Shown: positions 17,443-26,639 of the stretch, piece after piece
Position numbering within the stretch: the stretch's first letter is position 1
How the letters are laid out: each line of letters opens with the position of its first letter
Assembly: GCF_007003975.1 (NCBI RefSeq)
Contig: NZ_VFTC01000016.1
Span: forward strand, 62,001 to 126,000
Source of the DNA: Mesorhizobium sp. WSM4306
GTDB taxonomy: Bacteria; Pseudomonadota; Alphaproteobacteria; Rhizobiales; Rhizobiaceae
Length of the DNA stretch: 64,000 nt
Direction: 5' to 3'
Program-made: the position numbers and the translations under genes
Notes under the pieces: model-generated
Told to the model about the DNA's origin: nothing
What the model saw: only the letters and a program-made list of their open reading frames with translations
The model's database searches: none

Positions 17443-18699
17443 ATGCACCAGGCATTTGGCGGCATCGATTTCGGCACGTCCAATTCCACGGTGGGCGTAA
17501 TCCGGAACGGCCAGGCACGACTGGTGGCGCTGGAAGGGGAACAGCCGACATTGCCCAGCGCTGTGTTCTTCAACTTCGAGGACGGCCACACCTATTTCGG
17601 CCGCCGCGCCATTGCCGACTACACCGACGCCATCGAAGGCCGGCTGATGCGGTCGCTGAAGAGCGTGCTCGGCAGTTCGCTGGCGCATGAGAAGACGCGC
17701 ATCAAGGCACGCCAGATCGGCTTCATCGACATTGTCGGCATGTTCGTCGACCATCTGAAGAAACGGCTCGAGGAAAATGCCGGCGCTCCGGTGGAGAGCG
17801 TCGTACTCGGTCGCCCGGTGCAGTTTGTCGACGACGATGCGGAAGCCGATGCCAAGGCGCAGGGCGAGCTTGAAAAGGCAGCTCGCGCGCAAGGCTTCAA
17901 GCACATCGCCTTCCAGTTCGAACCGATCGCCGCTGCACTCGATTACGAACAGGGTGTGGCACGTGAAGAGCTGGCGCTGATCGTCGACATGGGTGGCGGC
18001 ACGTCCGACTTCTCGATCGTGCGGGTTTCGCCGCAGCGCGCGCGCTCAGGCGACCGCAAGGACGACATCCTGGCCAACCGTGGCGTCCATATCGGCGGCA
18101 CCGATTTCGACCGGCTGCTCAGCATCGCCCATGTCATGCCCAAGCTCGGCTATCTCTCACCGACGAAAGACGGCAAGCGCAACCTGCCGGCGAGCTACTT
18201 CATCGACCTGGCGACGTGGCAGCGCATCAACCTTGTCTACACCGCCAAGGCGATGACGGACCTCAGGCAGATCCGCTTCGAGGCCAAGCGCGCCGATCTG
18301 GTCGAGCGCTTCATCCACATTGTCGAGCATCGCTACGGCCACGCGCTCGCCGGGCTGGTAGAACGAGCCAAGATCACACTGACGGATCAGGCTTCGGCCG
18401 ATGTGACGGTGGCGCTGCCCGACGTGCATTTTGCCGCCGAAATTACGCGGGCCGGCCTGGAAGAGACGATTGCCGCCGACATCGAACGGGTATCCGCGAC
18501 GGTGCGGCAGACGATCGCCGACGCCAGCGTGAGAGCGTCCGACATCACAGCCGTGTTCCTGACCGGCGGTTCGACCGCGATCCCGCTGGCGCGACGAGAG
18601 ATCCTGTCGCTGGTGCCACAGGCAGCTGTGATCGACGGCGACATGTTCGGCTCGGTCGGCCTTGGCCTGGCGCTGGATGCGCAGCGGAAGTTCGCTTAG
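17443..18699 (+). CDS. Hsp70-family protein (YegD-like)
   Basis: 418-residue protein covering only the ATPase part of Hsp70/actin-fold proteins: phosphate-1 motif GGIDFGTSNSTVG (about 6-18), phosphate-2 motif VDMGGGTSDFSIV (about 178-190) and the adenosine motif FLTGGSTAIP (about 370-379). It lacks a substrate-binding domain and lid, so it is a YegD-type stand-alone Hsp70 relative and not DnaK. RBS AGGAGG lies before the ATG. It is monocistronic and ends 2 bp from the convergent LysR gene, with no room for a terminator. Role unknown. Confidence 0.88.
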   Translation: MHQAFGGIDFGTSNSTVGVIRNGQARLVALEGEQPTLPSAVFFNFEDGHTYFGRRAIADYTDAIEGRLMRSLKSVLGSSLAHEKTRIKARQIGFIDIVGMFVDHLKKRLEENAGAPVESVVLGRPVQFVDDDAEADAKAQGELEKAARAQGFKHIAFQFEPIAAALDYEQGVAREELALIVDMGGGTSDFSIVRVSPQRARSGDRKDDILANRGVHIGGTDFDRLLSIAHVMPKLGYLSPTKDGKRNLPASYFIDLATWQRINLVYTAKAMTDLRQIRFEAKRADLVERFIHIVEHRYGHALAGLVERAKITLTDQASADVTVALPDVHFAAEITRAGLEETIAADIERVSATVRQTIADASVRASDITAVFLTGGSTAIPLARREILSLVPQAAVIDGDMFGSVGLGLALDAQRKFA

Positions 18700-18701
18700 C
18701 C

Positions 18702-19604
18702 CTAAGCGGGATTGCTGCTGCCGGGCTCGGCGCCGAGATGCGCCTTCAGCGCCATCTGCGCCAGGCTTGCCTGGCGGTCGCGATGGGTGATCATGGCAAA
18801 GTCGCGTTTCGGCAGCTCGAGCGGCACCGACCGGAGACTGCCCTCGGCAACGGCGCGCCCGACGACCAGATCCGAGATGATGGTGGCGCCGGCGCCGGCC
18901 TCGACCGCCTGGCGAACCGCCTCGTTGCTCGGCAGCACCAGGAATATCTGCAGGTCGGCGAGCGAAACCCCCTCGCGGCGTGCCAGATCCTCCAGTACCT
19001 CGCGCGTGCCCGAACCGCCCTCGCGGATGATCCAGCGCAACCCCCTGATGTCGGGGCGGCCCGGCGCGATTTCGGCGATCTCGGGATGCGAGGCGGCGAC
19101 AACAAGCATCAATCTGTCGACGTCGACCTTGGTGCGGCGAAGGATGTCGGATTCGGTGCGCCCTTCGACCAGGCCGAGATCGGCAGTGCCGTCCAGCACA
19201 TTGGCCTCGACCTGCCTGGTGTTGCCGATGCTGACGCTTAGCCTGACCGCCGGGTAGGCCTCGTGGAAAGACGCCAGCCGGCGCGGCAGCCAATAGCTGG
19301 CAATGGTCAGGCTGGCGGCGATCGAAAGACTGCCGGCGACCGTTTGCGAGACATGTTCCAGCACGTTGCGGGCGGCGGCGGCGCGCTCCAGCACAGCCTT
19401 GGCCTCGGGCAAGAAGCGGTGGCCGGTTTGCGCCAGCTCGATGTTGCGTCCGACCCGGTTGAACAGATGAACGCCGTGCTGCTCTTCAAGCGCGCGGATG
19501 GCCGCCGACGCGGCCGACTGGGAGATGCCCAAAAGCTCTGCCGCCTTGGTCATATGGCCACGCTCGGCGACGGCGACGAAAATGCGCAATTGGTCCAGGG
19601 TCAT
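18702..19604 (-). CDS. LysR-family regulator, divergent from soeABC-like operon
   Basis: 300-residue regulator with an N-terminal winged helix (MTLDQLRIFVAVAERGHMTK, helix pair AAELLGISQSAASAAIR) and a periplasmic-binding-protein-like effector domain. I prefer the ATG at 19604; an in-frame start 18 bases upstream would add MVLNGL. It is transcribed away from the molybdoenzyme operon, with about 280 bp between the starts, the classic LysR layout, so control of that operon is likely. A 10-base palindrome TTCGATCGAA (19624-19633) sits just upstream of the start. The effector could be sulfite or a sulfonate, by context only. Confidence 0.88.
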   Translation of the reverse strand: MTLDQLRIFVAVAERGHMTKAAELLGISQSAASAAIRALEEQHGVHLFNRVGRNIELAQTGHRFLPEAKAVLERAAAARNVLEHVSQTVAGSLSIAASLTIASYWLPRRLASFHEAYPAVRLSVSIGNTRQVEANVLDGTADLGLVEGRTESDILRRTKVDVDRLMLVVAASHPEIAEIAPGRPDIRGLRWIIREGGSGTREVLEDLARREGVSLADLQIFLVLPSNEAVRQAVEAGAGATIISDLVVGRAVAEGSLRSVPLELPKRDFAMITHRDRQASLAQMALKAHLGAEPGSSNPA

Positions 19605-19623
19605 GAGACCATTAAGAACCAAT

Positions 19624-19633
19624 TTCGATCGAA
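19624..19633. promoter_or_regulatory. Small palindrome in the lysR/soeA divergent region
   Basis: TTCGATCGAA is a perfect palindrome within AT-rich DNA, 20 bp upstream of the LysR start. It is a candidate autoregulatory site; no T-N11-A pairing clearly stands out. Confidence 0.3.
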
Positions 19634-19882
19634 TTTACAAGAACAACTGATTAGACAGATCGATAGCTTTATTCTACTTTTTCTGGCGAAGTTAGAACAA
19701 ATTCGCCAACAGATCGCAGCCAACAAAATGATCGGGCGGTTCAGATCCCTGCTTGCGCATTGGACCCGTGGCCTCAGGCGGCGGCTGGCCGGCGACCGCT
19801 ATCATCCTGAAGAGCACTATATGCGCGGCCCCGGGCCGAAGACGCGGGCCAAATTCTCAGGTAGCAAAAGCACGCCTGGCCT

Positions 19883-22813
19883 ATGAAGAACGGAGCGCCG
19901 CGGGGGGCCAATTCCGCACCGTCGCAACGGCCGCTTGCCGATACACGCGCGCCGGACGAAGGCGACGGCGTCGACACCTCTCCCAAAGTTTCCGACAGCA
20001 TCGCCAAGACCACCTGCTATATGTGCGCCTGCCGTTGCGGCATCGACGTCCATATCAAGGACGGCAAGGTGCGCTACATCAACGGCAACAAGGACCATCC
20101 GGTCAACCGCGGCGTGATCTGCGGCAAGGGCAGTTCGGGGATCATGCAGCATTACAGCCCGGCGCGGCTGAAGAAGCCGCTGTTGCGCAGCGGCCCGCGC
20201 GGCTCCGGCGAGTTTCGCGAGATCGAATGGGAGGAAGCCTTCTCGATCGCGACGGAGCGGCTTTCCAAGATACGCCAGACCTATCCGAAGAAACTCGCCT
20301 TCTTCACCGGGCGCGACCAGTCGCAATCGCTGACCGGCTGGTGGGCGAGCCAGTTCGGCACGCCGAACTTCGCCGCCCATGGCGGCTTCTGCTCGGTCAA
20401 TATGGCGGCCGGTGGGCTCTACACGATCGGTGGCTCGTTCTGGGAGTTCGGCGAGCCCGACTGGGACAACACCAAATACTTCATGCTGTTCGGCGTCGCC
20501 GAGGACCATGATTCCAACCCGATCAAGATCGGGCTCAGCAAGCTCAAGGCGCGCGGTGCCAAGGTGGTGTCGATCAATCCCTGCCGCACCGGCTACAACG
20601 CCATTGCCGACGATTGGATCGGCATCCGTCCCGGCACGGACGGCCTGTTCGTCTTCGCGCTGATCCATGAACTGCTCAAGGCCGGCCGCGTCGATCTCGA
20701 TTATCTCATCCGCTACACCAACGCGCATGTGCTGGTCATCCAGGAGCCGGGCGCCGCCGATGACGGGCTTTTCCTGCGCGACAGCGACGACAATCCCGTC
20801 GCCTGGGACCGAGTGGCGAAGGCCTCCATCGACGCAGCCGATCCAGAGGCAAAGCCGGCGCTGACCGGCAGCTACACCGTCGCCGGCCGCCGTTGCGTGC
20901 CGGTGTTCCAGCTTGTTGCCGACCGCTACATGGACGACAGCTACGCGCCCGATGCGGTCGCGGCACGCTGCGGCATTCCGGCCGACACGATCCGCCGGAT
21001 CGCGGCCGAACTCGCGCATGTCGCCTTTGAACAGACGATCGAACTGCCGGTGGCGTGGAGCGATTGGGCCGGGCGTCGGCACGAGACGATCAAGGGACGG
21101 CCGGTGTCGATGCACGCCATGCGGGGCATCTCGGCCCACTCCAACGGTTTTCACACTTGCCGCGCCATCCACCTCTTGCAGGTGCTGCTGGGCACGATCG
21201 ACGTGCCCGGCGGTTTCCGTTTCAAGCCACCCTACCCGCGCTCGGCGCCGCCGGGGCCGAAGCCGTGCGGCAAGACGGTCAAGCCGATGACGCCGCTGGA
21301 CGGCGTGCCGCTCGGCTTCGTCTGTGGGCCGGATGACCTGCTGGTCGATGAGGCCTGCACGCCGCTTCGCATCGACAAGGCCTATTCCTGGGATGCGCCG
21401 CTCGCCGCGCACGGGCTGATGCATACGGTCATCCGCAATGCCTGGGCCGGTGACCCGTACAAGATCGACACGCTGATGATGTACATGTCGAACATGGCGT
21501 GGAACTCGTCGATGAACACCGTCGAGACGATTGCCATGCTGACCGACCATGACGGAGCCGGCAACTACAAGATCCCCTTCATCATCTATTCCGATGCCTA
21601 TTATTCGGAGACGGTGCCGTTCGCCGATCTGGTGCTGCCCGACACCACCTATCTCGAACGGCATGACTGTATCAGCCTGCTCGACCGGCCGATCAGCCAT
21701 GCCGACGGGCCGGGCGACGCCATCCGCCATCCCGTCGTCGAGCCCGACCGCGATGTCAGGCCGTTCCAGTCGGTGCTGATCGAACTCGGGGCGCGGCTCG
21801 GCCTGCCCGGCTTCGTCAATGATGACGGGTCCGCGAAATACAGCGACTACGCCGACTACATCGTCAATCATGAGCGTACACCGGGCATCGGCCCACTTGC
21901 CGGCTGGCGCGGCAAGGATGGCGAAGCCATCGGCAAAGGCGAGGTCAACCCAAACCAGCTGCAGCGCTACATCGACAATGGCGGCTTCTGGCACCAGGAC
22001 TTTGCCGCCGACCAGCGCTATTACAAGATGGCCAACCGCTCCTATCTCGACTTCGCGGTGCAGATGGGTTTCATCTCGAAAGCCGAGCCCATCATCTTCC
22101 AGCTCTATTCCGAACCGATGCAGCGTTTTCGCCTCGCCGCGCGGGGCCATGGCCGCGTACAGCCCCCGGAGGCAGAACGCGAACGCATCGAGACCTACAT
22201 GGACCCGCTGCCGTTCTGGTTTACGCCGTTCGAAGAGGCCGCCGTCGATCTCGAAAAATATCCGCTGCATGCGCTTACGCAGCGGCCGATGCACATGTAT
22301 CATTCCTGGGGTTCGCAGAATGCGTGGCTGCGGCAGATCACCAGCCAGAACCGCCTGTTCGTGCATCACCAGACCGCCGCTGACCTCGGCCTTGTCGACG
22401 ACGACTGGGTGTGGATCGAAAGCATTAACGGCCGCGTGAAGGGGCAGATCAAGCTGGTCGACGGGGTCAATGCGGATACGGTGTGGACCTGGAACGCCAT
22501 CGGCAAACGGCGCGGCAGTTGGGGGCTGAAGGATGACGCCGCCGAGAGCAATCGCGGCTTCCTGCTCAACCACATTATCGGCGACCAGACATCGGCCGAT
22601 GCCAACGGCAAGCGCTATTCGAATTCCGATCCGGTGACAGGACAGGCGGCGTGGTTCGATTTGCGCGTGCGCATCGTCAAATGCGCTGATGAAGAAGCGG
22701 GCTTCACCGAGCCGCAATTCGAGCGTTTCAGCCAACCGCCAAATGTCGCGCCATCGCCCGACATCCTTCGCTACGGCGCCGAATTCCGCGTCAACAGGGA
22801 AGCCGTGGAATGA
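19883..22813 (+). CDS. soeA: Molybdopterin oxidoreductase, probable sulfite dehydrogenase catalytic subunit (SoeA-like)
   Basis: 976-residue member of the DMSO-reductase superfamily. An N-terminal [4Fe-4S] site is formed by Cys45, Cys48, Cys52 and Cys80; the Mo-bisMGD domains span to about 800; the C-terminal cap domain carries MHMYHSWGSQNAWLRQI. Cys170 (HGGFCSVN) is a candidate Mo ligand. There is no twin-arginine signal, so the enzyme should face the cytoplasm, as known for SoeABC of Allochromatium. The order catalytic subunit, ferredoxin subunit, NrfD/DmsC-type anchor also fits SoeABC, which oxidises sulfite to sulfate and passes electrons to quinone. Formate or polysulfide enzymes of similar build are alternatives. 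Confidence 0.8.
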   Translation: MKNGAPRGANSAPSQRPLADTRAPDEGDGVDTSPKVSDSIAKTTCYMCACRCGIDVHIKDGKVRYINGNKDHPVNRGVICGKGSSGIMQHYSPARLKKPLLRSGPRGSGEFREIEWEEAFSIATERLSKIRQTYPKKLAFFTGRDQSQSLTGWWASQFGTPNFAAHGGFCSVNMAAGGLYTIGGSFWEFGEPDWDNTKYFMLFGVAEDHDSNPIKIGLSKLKARGAKVVSINPCRTGYNAIADDWIGIRPGTDGLFVFALIHELLKAGRVDLDYLIRYTNAHVLVIQEPGAADDGLFLRDSDDNPVAWDRVAKASIDAADPEAKPALTGSYTVAGRRCVPVFQLVADRYMDDSYAPDAVAARCGIPADTIRRIAAELAHVAFEQTIELPVAWSDWAGRRHETIKGRPVSMHAMRGISAHSNGFHTCRAIHLLQVLLGTIDVPGGFRFKPPYPRSAPPGPKPCGKTVKPMTPLDGVPLGFVCGPDDLLVDEACTPLRIDKAYSWDAPLAAHGLMHTVIRNAWAGDPYKIDTLMMYMSNMAWNSSMNTVETIAMLTDHDGAGNYKIPFIIYSDAYYSETVPFADLVLPDTTYLERHDCISLLDRPISHADGPGDAIRHPVVEPDRDVRPFQSVLIELGARLGLPGFVNDDGSAKYSDYADYIVNHERTPGIGPLAGWRGKDGEAIGKGEVNPNQLQRYIDNGGFWHQDFAADQRYYKMANRSYLDFAVQMGFISKAEPIIFQLYSEPMQRFRLAARGHGRVQPPEAERERIETYMDPLPFWFTPFEEAAVDLEKYPLHALTQRPMHMYHSWGSQNAWLRQITSQNRLFVHHQTAADLGLVDDDWVWIESINGRVKGQIKLVDGVNADTVWTWNAIGKRRGSWGLKDDAAESNRGFLLNHIIGDQTSADANGKRYSNSDPVTGQAAWFDLRVRIVKCADEEAGFTEPQFERFSQPPNVAPSPDILRYGAEFRVNREAVE

Positions 22814-23538
22814 CCTGCCTTCCCGCCCATACCGACAAGAAACTGGGTCTGGTCATCGACCTCGACACCTGCGTCGGCTGCCAGGCCTGCGTCACCGCCT
22901 GCAAGGAGTGGAACACCGGCGGCCACATGGCGCCGCTGACCGACATCCACCCCTATGGCGGCGATGTCGACGGCGTCTGGTTCAACCGCGTGCACAGCTA
23001 CGAGCACACGACGGAGGCGGGCGGGCGCACGGTGAACTTTCCGCGCTCCTGCCTGCATTGCGAGACGCCCGCCTGCGTCACCGTCTGCCCGACCGGCGCC
23101 TCCTACAAGCGGGCATCGGACGGCATCGTTTTGATCGACGAAAGCAAATGCATCGGCTGCAAACTGTGCAGCTGGGCCTGTCCCTATGGCGCGCGCGAGT
23201 TCGATACCGATGTCGGCGTGATGAAGAAATGCACGCTGTGTGTCGACCGCATCTACAATGACAATCTGGCCGAGGAAGACCGCGTGCCGGCCTGCGTTGC
23301 CGCCTGCCCGACCAGCGCCCGGCATTTCGGCGACCTCGGCGATCCAGCCTCGGCGGTGTCGCAACTGGTGGCCAGCCGTGGCGGCGTCGACCTGATGCCG
23401 GAGATGGGCTACAAGCCGACCAACAAATACCTGCCGCCCCGTGCCCAGCGCGCCGCATCGGTGGCGGCGCCAAGGCTCGAGCCGGTCAAGGCCGAAGGCG
23501 GTTTCCTCGGCTGGGTCGACCGCATGCTTTCGAACTGA
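22810..23538 (+). CDS. soeB: Ferredoxin-type iron-sulfur subunit (SoeB-like)
   Basis: 242-residue electron-transfer subunit with four cysteine clusters: CVGCQACVTAC, CLHCETPACVTVCP, CIGCKLCSWACP and CTLC...CVAACP. This is the DmsB/PsrB pattern for four [4Fe-4S] centres. It has no signal peptide, so it would sit on the cytoplasmic face with the catalytic subunit. Its ATG overlaps the stop of the upstream gene (ATGA), implying coupled translation and equal subunit amounts. It would carry electrons from the molybdenum site to the membrane anchor. Substrate assignment depends on soeA. Confidence 0.88.
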   Translation: MTCLPAHTDKKLGLVIDLDTCVGCQACVTACKEWNTGGHMAPLTDIHPYGGDVDGVWFNRVHSYEHTTEAGGRTVNFPRSCLHCETPACVTVCPTGASYKRASDGIVLIDESKCIGCKLCSWACPYGAREFDTDVGVMKKCTLCVDRIYNDNLAEEDRVPACVAACPTSARHFGDLGDPASAVSQLVASRGGVDLMPEMGYKPTNKYLPPRAQRAASVAAPRLEPVKAEGGFLGWVDRMLSN

Positions 23539-23541
23539 CCA

Positions 23542-24477
23542 ATGCATCCAGCCTTTTCCGTCGTCTTCTTCACCACCGCTACCGGCGCGGGCTACGGCCT
23601 GCTGGCACTGCTTGGCGTGCTTGCCTGGCTAGGGTTCATCCCGGCCGATTTCTGGCTCGGCCTCATAGGCATGGGGCTGGCGCTCGGCCTGATCGCCGCC
23701 GGCTTGTTGTCCTCGACCGGCCATCTCGGCCGCCCCGAACGTGCCTGGCGCGCCTTCTCGCAGTGGCGCAGTTCCTGGCTGTCGCGCGAAGGCGTGGCGT
23801 CGGTAGTGACCTTCATTCCAGCCGGGCTGCTCGGCCTTGGCTGGGTGGTCTTCGGCCGCACCGGCGGCTGGGTAGCCATCGCCGGGTTTCTGACGGCTAT
23901 CGGCGCCGTCGTCACCGTCTGCACCACCGGTATGATCTATGCCTCGCTGAAGCCGATCGCGCAGTGGCACAGCCGCTACACGCTGCCCGGCTATCTCATC
24001 TTCTCAGTGATGACCGGCAGCGTGTTGCTCAACGCGCTAGTGCAGGCCTTCGCCATCGGCTCGACCGTCATTGCCGCCGCCGCCCTGCTGTTCATCTTGC
24101 TGGGTTGGGGCTGGAAGCTGGCGACTTGGCGATACAATGACGCGCTGGAGATCACGACCACCGCAAACACCGCGACAGGGCTTGCCAGCGGCACTGTGCG
24201 CTCGCTGGAGTGGCCGCACACCGAAGAAAATTATCTGCTCAAGGAAATGGGCTTTCGCATCGCCCGCAAACACGCCGCCAAGCTACGTGGGATTACGCAG
24301 TTGCTGGCTTTCGCCTTGCCTGCCCTGCTGCTCGTCATCGCCTTCGTCGTGCCGTGGCCGGTTGCAGGGGTCCTGTCGGTGCTTGCGGCTATCATCCAGT
24401 TCGCCGGCATGCTGGTCGAACGCTGGCTGTTCTTCGCCGAGGCCAAGCACACCGTCACCCTCTATTACGGCCGGTAG
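23542..24477 (+). CDS. soeC: DmsC/NrfD-like membrane anchor (SoeC-like)
   Basis: 311-residue hydrophobic protein with about eight membrane helices and the LSSTGHLGRPERAWRAF segment typical of DmsC-family quinone-reactive anchors. It begins 3 bp after the iron-sulfur subunit's stop. It would bind the complex to the inner membrane and deliver electrons to quinone. No haem-ligating pattern is evident. It is the last gene of the operon; an inverted-repeat element follows within 35 bp and may end transcription. Confidence 0.85.
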   Translation: MHPAFSVVFFTTATGAGYGLLALLGVLAWLGFIPADFWLGLIGMGLALGLIAAGLLSSTGHLGRPERAWRAFSQWRSSWLSREGVASVVTFIPAGLLGLGWVVFGRTGGWVAIAGFLTAIGAVVTVCTTGMIYASLKPIAQWHSRYTLPGYLIFSVMTGSVLLNALVQAFAIGSTVIAAAALLFILLGWGWKLATWRYNDALEITTTANTATGLASGTVRSLEWPHTEENYLLKEMGFRIARKHAAKLRGITQLLAFALPALLLVIAFVVPWPVAGVLSVLAAIIQFAGMLVERWLFFAEAKHTVTLYYGR

Positions 24478-24507
24478 CTTCTTCTGGCTGTCACGCCCGC
24501 AAGGCTT

Positions 24508-24697
24508 ATCGCCTATGGCAGTGCCAGCCCCCTCTCCGTCTCGGCTTCGCCGAGCCACCTCTCCCCCGCTCTCGCGGGGGCGAGGAAGCTAATCGCAAAG
24601 GTCGCGGCCTCTATAAGCTTGGGTTCCTCGCCCCCACAAAATGGGGGAGAGGTGGCCGCGTAGCGGACGGAGAGGGGGCTGGCGCTGCCCTATGCGA
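24508..24697. repeat. MITE-like inverted-repeat element (family B, copy 2)
   Basis: Left arm about 24508-24588 and right arm about 24623-24697 are imperfect inverted copies of about 75 bp. Both read from GGCAG(T/C)GCCAGCCCCC through CTCTCCGTC and CACCTCTCCCCC to GCGAGGAA. About 34 bp separate them. The element overlaps the 3' end of the lysR gene on the minus strand and supplies its last residues and stop. Confidence 0.8.
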
Positions 24698-25570
24698 TTG
24701 CCCTTCCCATGCCCGTGCCGAAACCGGCAAATCCTTCATCAGAATCTCGATCGCGGCATCAACGACGGCAGTCCTGCGGTCGTGCGCGTAGAGACCGTAT
24801 TGGACGGTGAGCGGCTCGGGCACCGATGTCTTCAGCACCCGCATCGAAGCGGTGCGCACCGATTCCGGCGGAAGCAGTCCGACGCCCAGTCCGTTCTCGA
24901 TCGCCGCCTGCAGGCCGGTCACGCTCTGGCACGACAAAACGATCCTGTGCTGCCGGCCGGCGGCGACCAGCGCCTCGATCATGCGCCTGCGCCAAGGGCA
25001 GGTTGCACCGAAGGCGACGAGATCGAGCGGCCGTTCCTGATCCAGCACATAGTCCGTAGCGCAGACCCACTGCAGTTCGACATTCCATGTCGTCAGGGCG
25101 TCGGCTGCTACGACGGATGTCGGGGCAATCATGACATCCAGCGCGTCCTCGCTCCAGAGCCGTCCGAGCGCGACGCTGTGCTCGACGGCCGCGTCGAGGC
25201 TGATGTCGGGATAGGTGCGATGAAGCCGCCCGAGTGCTGCCGACAGCGCGGCGGTGGTGACTTCCTCGGCGAGGCCGATGCGCACGCCGCCGCCAATGCC
25301 GGCCTGCTGCAGCCGCGCCACCGCTTCATCGCCCAGAGCTAGGATGCGGGTCGCATAGCCCAGAAACAACTCTCCCTCCGCAGTCGGCACGACGCCGCGG
25401 CCGGTGCGCTGGAACAGATGCCGATGGAGCAGGCCCTCGAGCCGGCGCATCTGCATGCTCAGCGACGATTGGGTTCTGCCGGTTTGTGCGGCGACCCTGC
25501 TCAGGCTGCCTTGCCGGCAGACCGCCACAAAGGTGCGAAGAAGGTCGAGGCCGATCTGTTCAGATATCAT
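24611..25570 (-). CDS. LysR-family regulator, divergent from quinone reductase
   Basis: 319-residue LysR protein with the N-terminal winged helix (RTFVAVCRQGSLSRVAAQTG, residues 12-31) and an effector-binding domain. It is divergently oriented to the quinone oxidoreductase gene, with 94 bp between the starts, so it probably regulates that gene and itself. The last 27 or so residues, after about AWEGQSHR, are encoded by the inverted-repeat element and include the low-complexity string APAPSPSATRPP. They are probably a later replacement of the native C-terminus. The DNA-binding and effector domains are otherwise complete. Confidence 0.87.
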   Translation of the reverse strand: MISEQIGLDLLRTFVAVCRQGSLSRVAAQTGRTQSSLSMQMRRLEGLLHRHLFQRTGRGVVPTAEGELFLGYATRILALGDEAVARLQQAGIGGGVRIGLAEEVTTAALSAALGRLHRTYPDISLDAAVEHSVALGRLWSEDALDVMIAPTSVVAADALTTWNVELQWVCATDYVLDQERPLDLVAFGATCPWRRRMIEALVAAGRQHRIVLSCQSVTGLQAAIENGLGVGLLPPESVRTASMRVLKTSVPEPLTVQYGLYAHDRRTAVVDAAIEILMKDLPVSARAWEGQSHRAAPAPSPSATRPPLPHFVGARNPSL

Positions 25571-25584
25571 CTTCTTTGAACTCT

Positions 25585-25614
25585 GTTGTCAACGATATCA
25601 GTCTACAGCGATAT
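25585..25614. promoter_or_regulatory. Candidate LysR operator between lysR and qor
   Basis: The divergent 94 bp spacer has two GATATC blocks separated by about 10 bp (AACGATATCAGTCTACAGCGATATC region). The direct and dyad symmetry around them is typical of LysR recognition, but I cannot define the exact T-N11-A site. Confidence 0.35.
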
Positions 25615-25664
25615 CTCCTCACGCGCTATCTCCCTCCCACATGAACAGCGCAGGGAAGAAAAAC

Positions 25665-26636
25665 ATGAAAGCGATCCGTGTTCACCAGCATGGCGGGCCA
25701 GAGGTGCTTGCCTATGAAGATGTCGATATCGGCCAGCCCGGACCGGGCGAGGTCCGCGTGCGCAACCGGGCGGTCGGCCTCAACTTCGTCGACGTCTATT
25801 TCCGCACCGGCGAATATGCGCCACCCGCTTTGCCGTTCACGCCGGGCAATGAAGGCGCCGGCGAAATCATCGCGGTCGGCGAAGGCGTCAGCGGCTTTGC
25901 CCCGGGCGATCGCGTTGCGTATGTCGAGACGCTCGGCGCCTATGCCGAGGAGCGCATCGTGCCGGCGCATTTCGTGGTGCACCTGCCCGACGCCATCGAT
26001 TTCGAGACGGGTGCGGCGATGATGCTGAAGGGACTGACGGCGCAATATCTGTTGCGCCGCACGTTTCGCGTCGAGGCCGGCCACACCATCCTCGTGCATG
26101 CCGCGGCAGGCGGTGTCGGCCTCATCCTGACGCAGTGGGCGAAGCATCTCGGCGCGACCGTCATCGGCACGGTCGGCTCACCCGAGAAGGCCGAACTGGC
26201 GCGCGCCAATGGCTGCGACCATGTCATCGACTACAGCAGGGAGGACTTTGCCGCGCGGGTGAAAGAGATCACCAAGGGCGAGGGCTGCCATGTCGTCTAT
26301 GACGGCGTCGGCAAGGCCACCTTCCCGGCCTCACTTGATTGCCTGCGGCCGTTCGGCACCTTCGTCAGCTTCGGCACGGCGTCGGGATCGATCCCGCCCT
26401 TCGACATCATGCTGTTGATGCAGAAGGGATCGCTGTTCGCCACCTGGCAGTTGCTGTTCCATCATCTCGCCAGGCGCGAGGACGTTGTCGCCATGAGCGA
26501 GGATCTCTTCAATGTCGTGCTCAGCGGTGCGGTGAAAATACCAGTGCATACCCGCATGCCGCTCGCGCAAGTAGCCGAGGCGCATCGCCGTCTCGAAACG
26601 CGACAGACGACCGGCGCAACAGTTCTGCTGCCGTAG
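25665..26636 (+). CDS. qor: NADPH:quinone oxidoreductase, zeta-crystallin type
   Basis: 323-residue medium-chain dehydrogenase/reductase without zinc ligands. It has the N-terminal MKAIRVHQHGGPEVL typical of QOR proteins, the substrate-domain motif TPGNEGAGEI, and the NADP-binding motif AAAGGVG near residue 145, followed by the HLGATVIGTVGS strand. The frame is open further upstream, but AGGGAAG just before the ATG at 25665 and family alignment place the start there. It reduces quinones or electrophilic alkenals with NADPH in the cytosol. Probable control by the divergent LysR protein. Confidence 0.9.
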   Translation: MKAIRVHQHGGPEVLAYEDVDIGQPGPGEVRVRNRAVGLNFVDVYFRTGEYAPPALPFTPGNEGAGEIIAVGEGVSGFAPGDRVAYVETLGAYAEERIVPAHFVVHLPDAIDFETGAAMMLKGLTAQYLLRRTFRVEAGHTILVHAAAGGVGLILTQWAKHLGATVIGTVGSPEKAELARANGCDHVIDYSREDFAARVKEITKGEGCHVVYDGVGKATFPASLDCLRPFGTFVSFGTASGSIPPFDIMLLMQKGSLFATWQLLFHHLARREDVVAMSEDLFNVVLSGAVKIPVHTRMPLAQVAEAHRRLETRQTTGATVLLP

Positions 26637-26639
26637 GGC

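Noticed and set aside
19817..22735. 972-codon open frame antisense to the soeA-like gene
   Set aside because: A GC-rich shadow: the forward frame encodes a complete molybdoenzyme with all motifs, while the antisense product has no recognisable domain and is rich in Arg, His and Val typical of reverse-frame translations.
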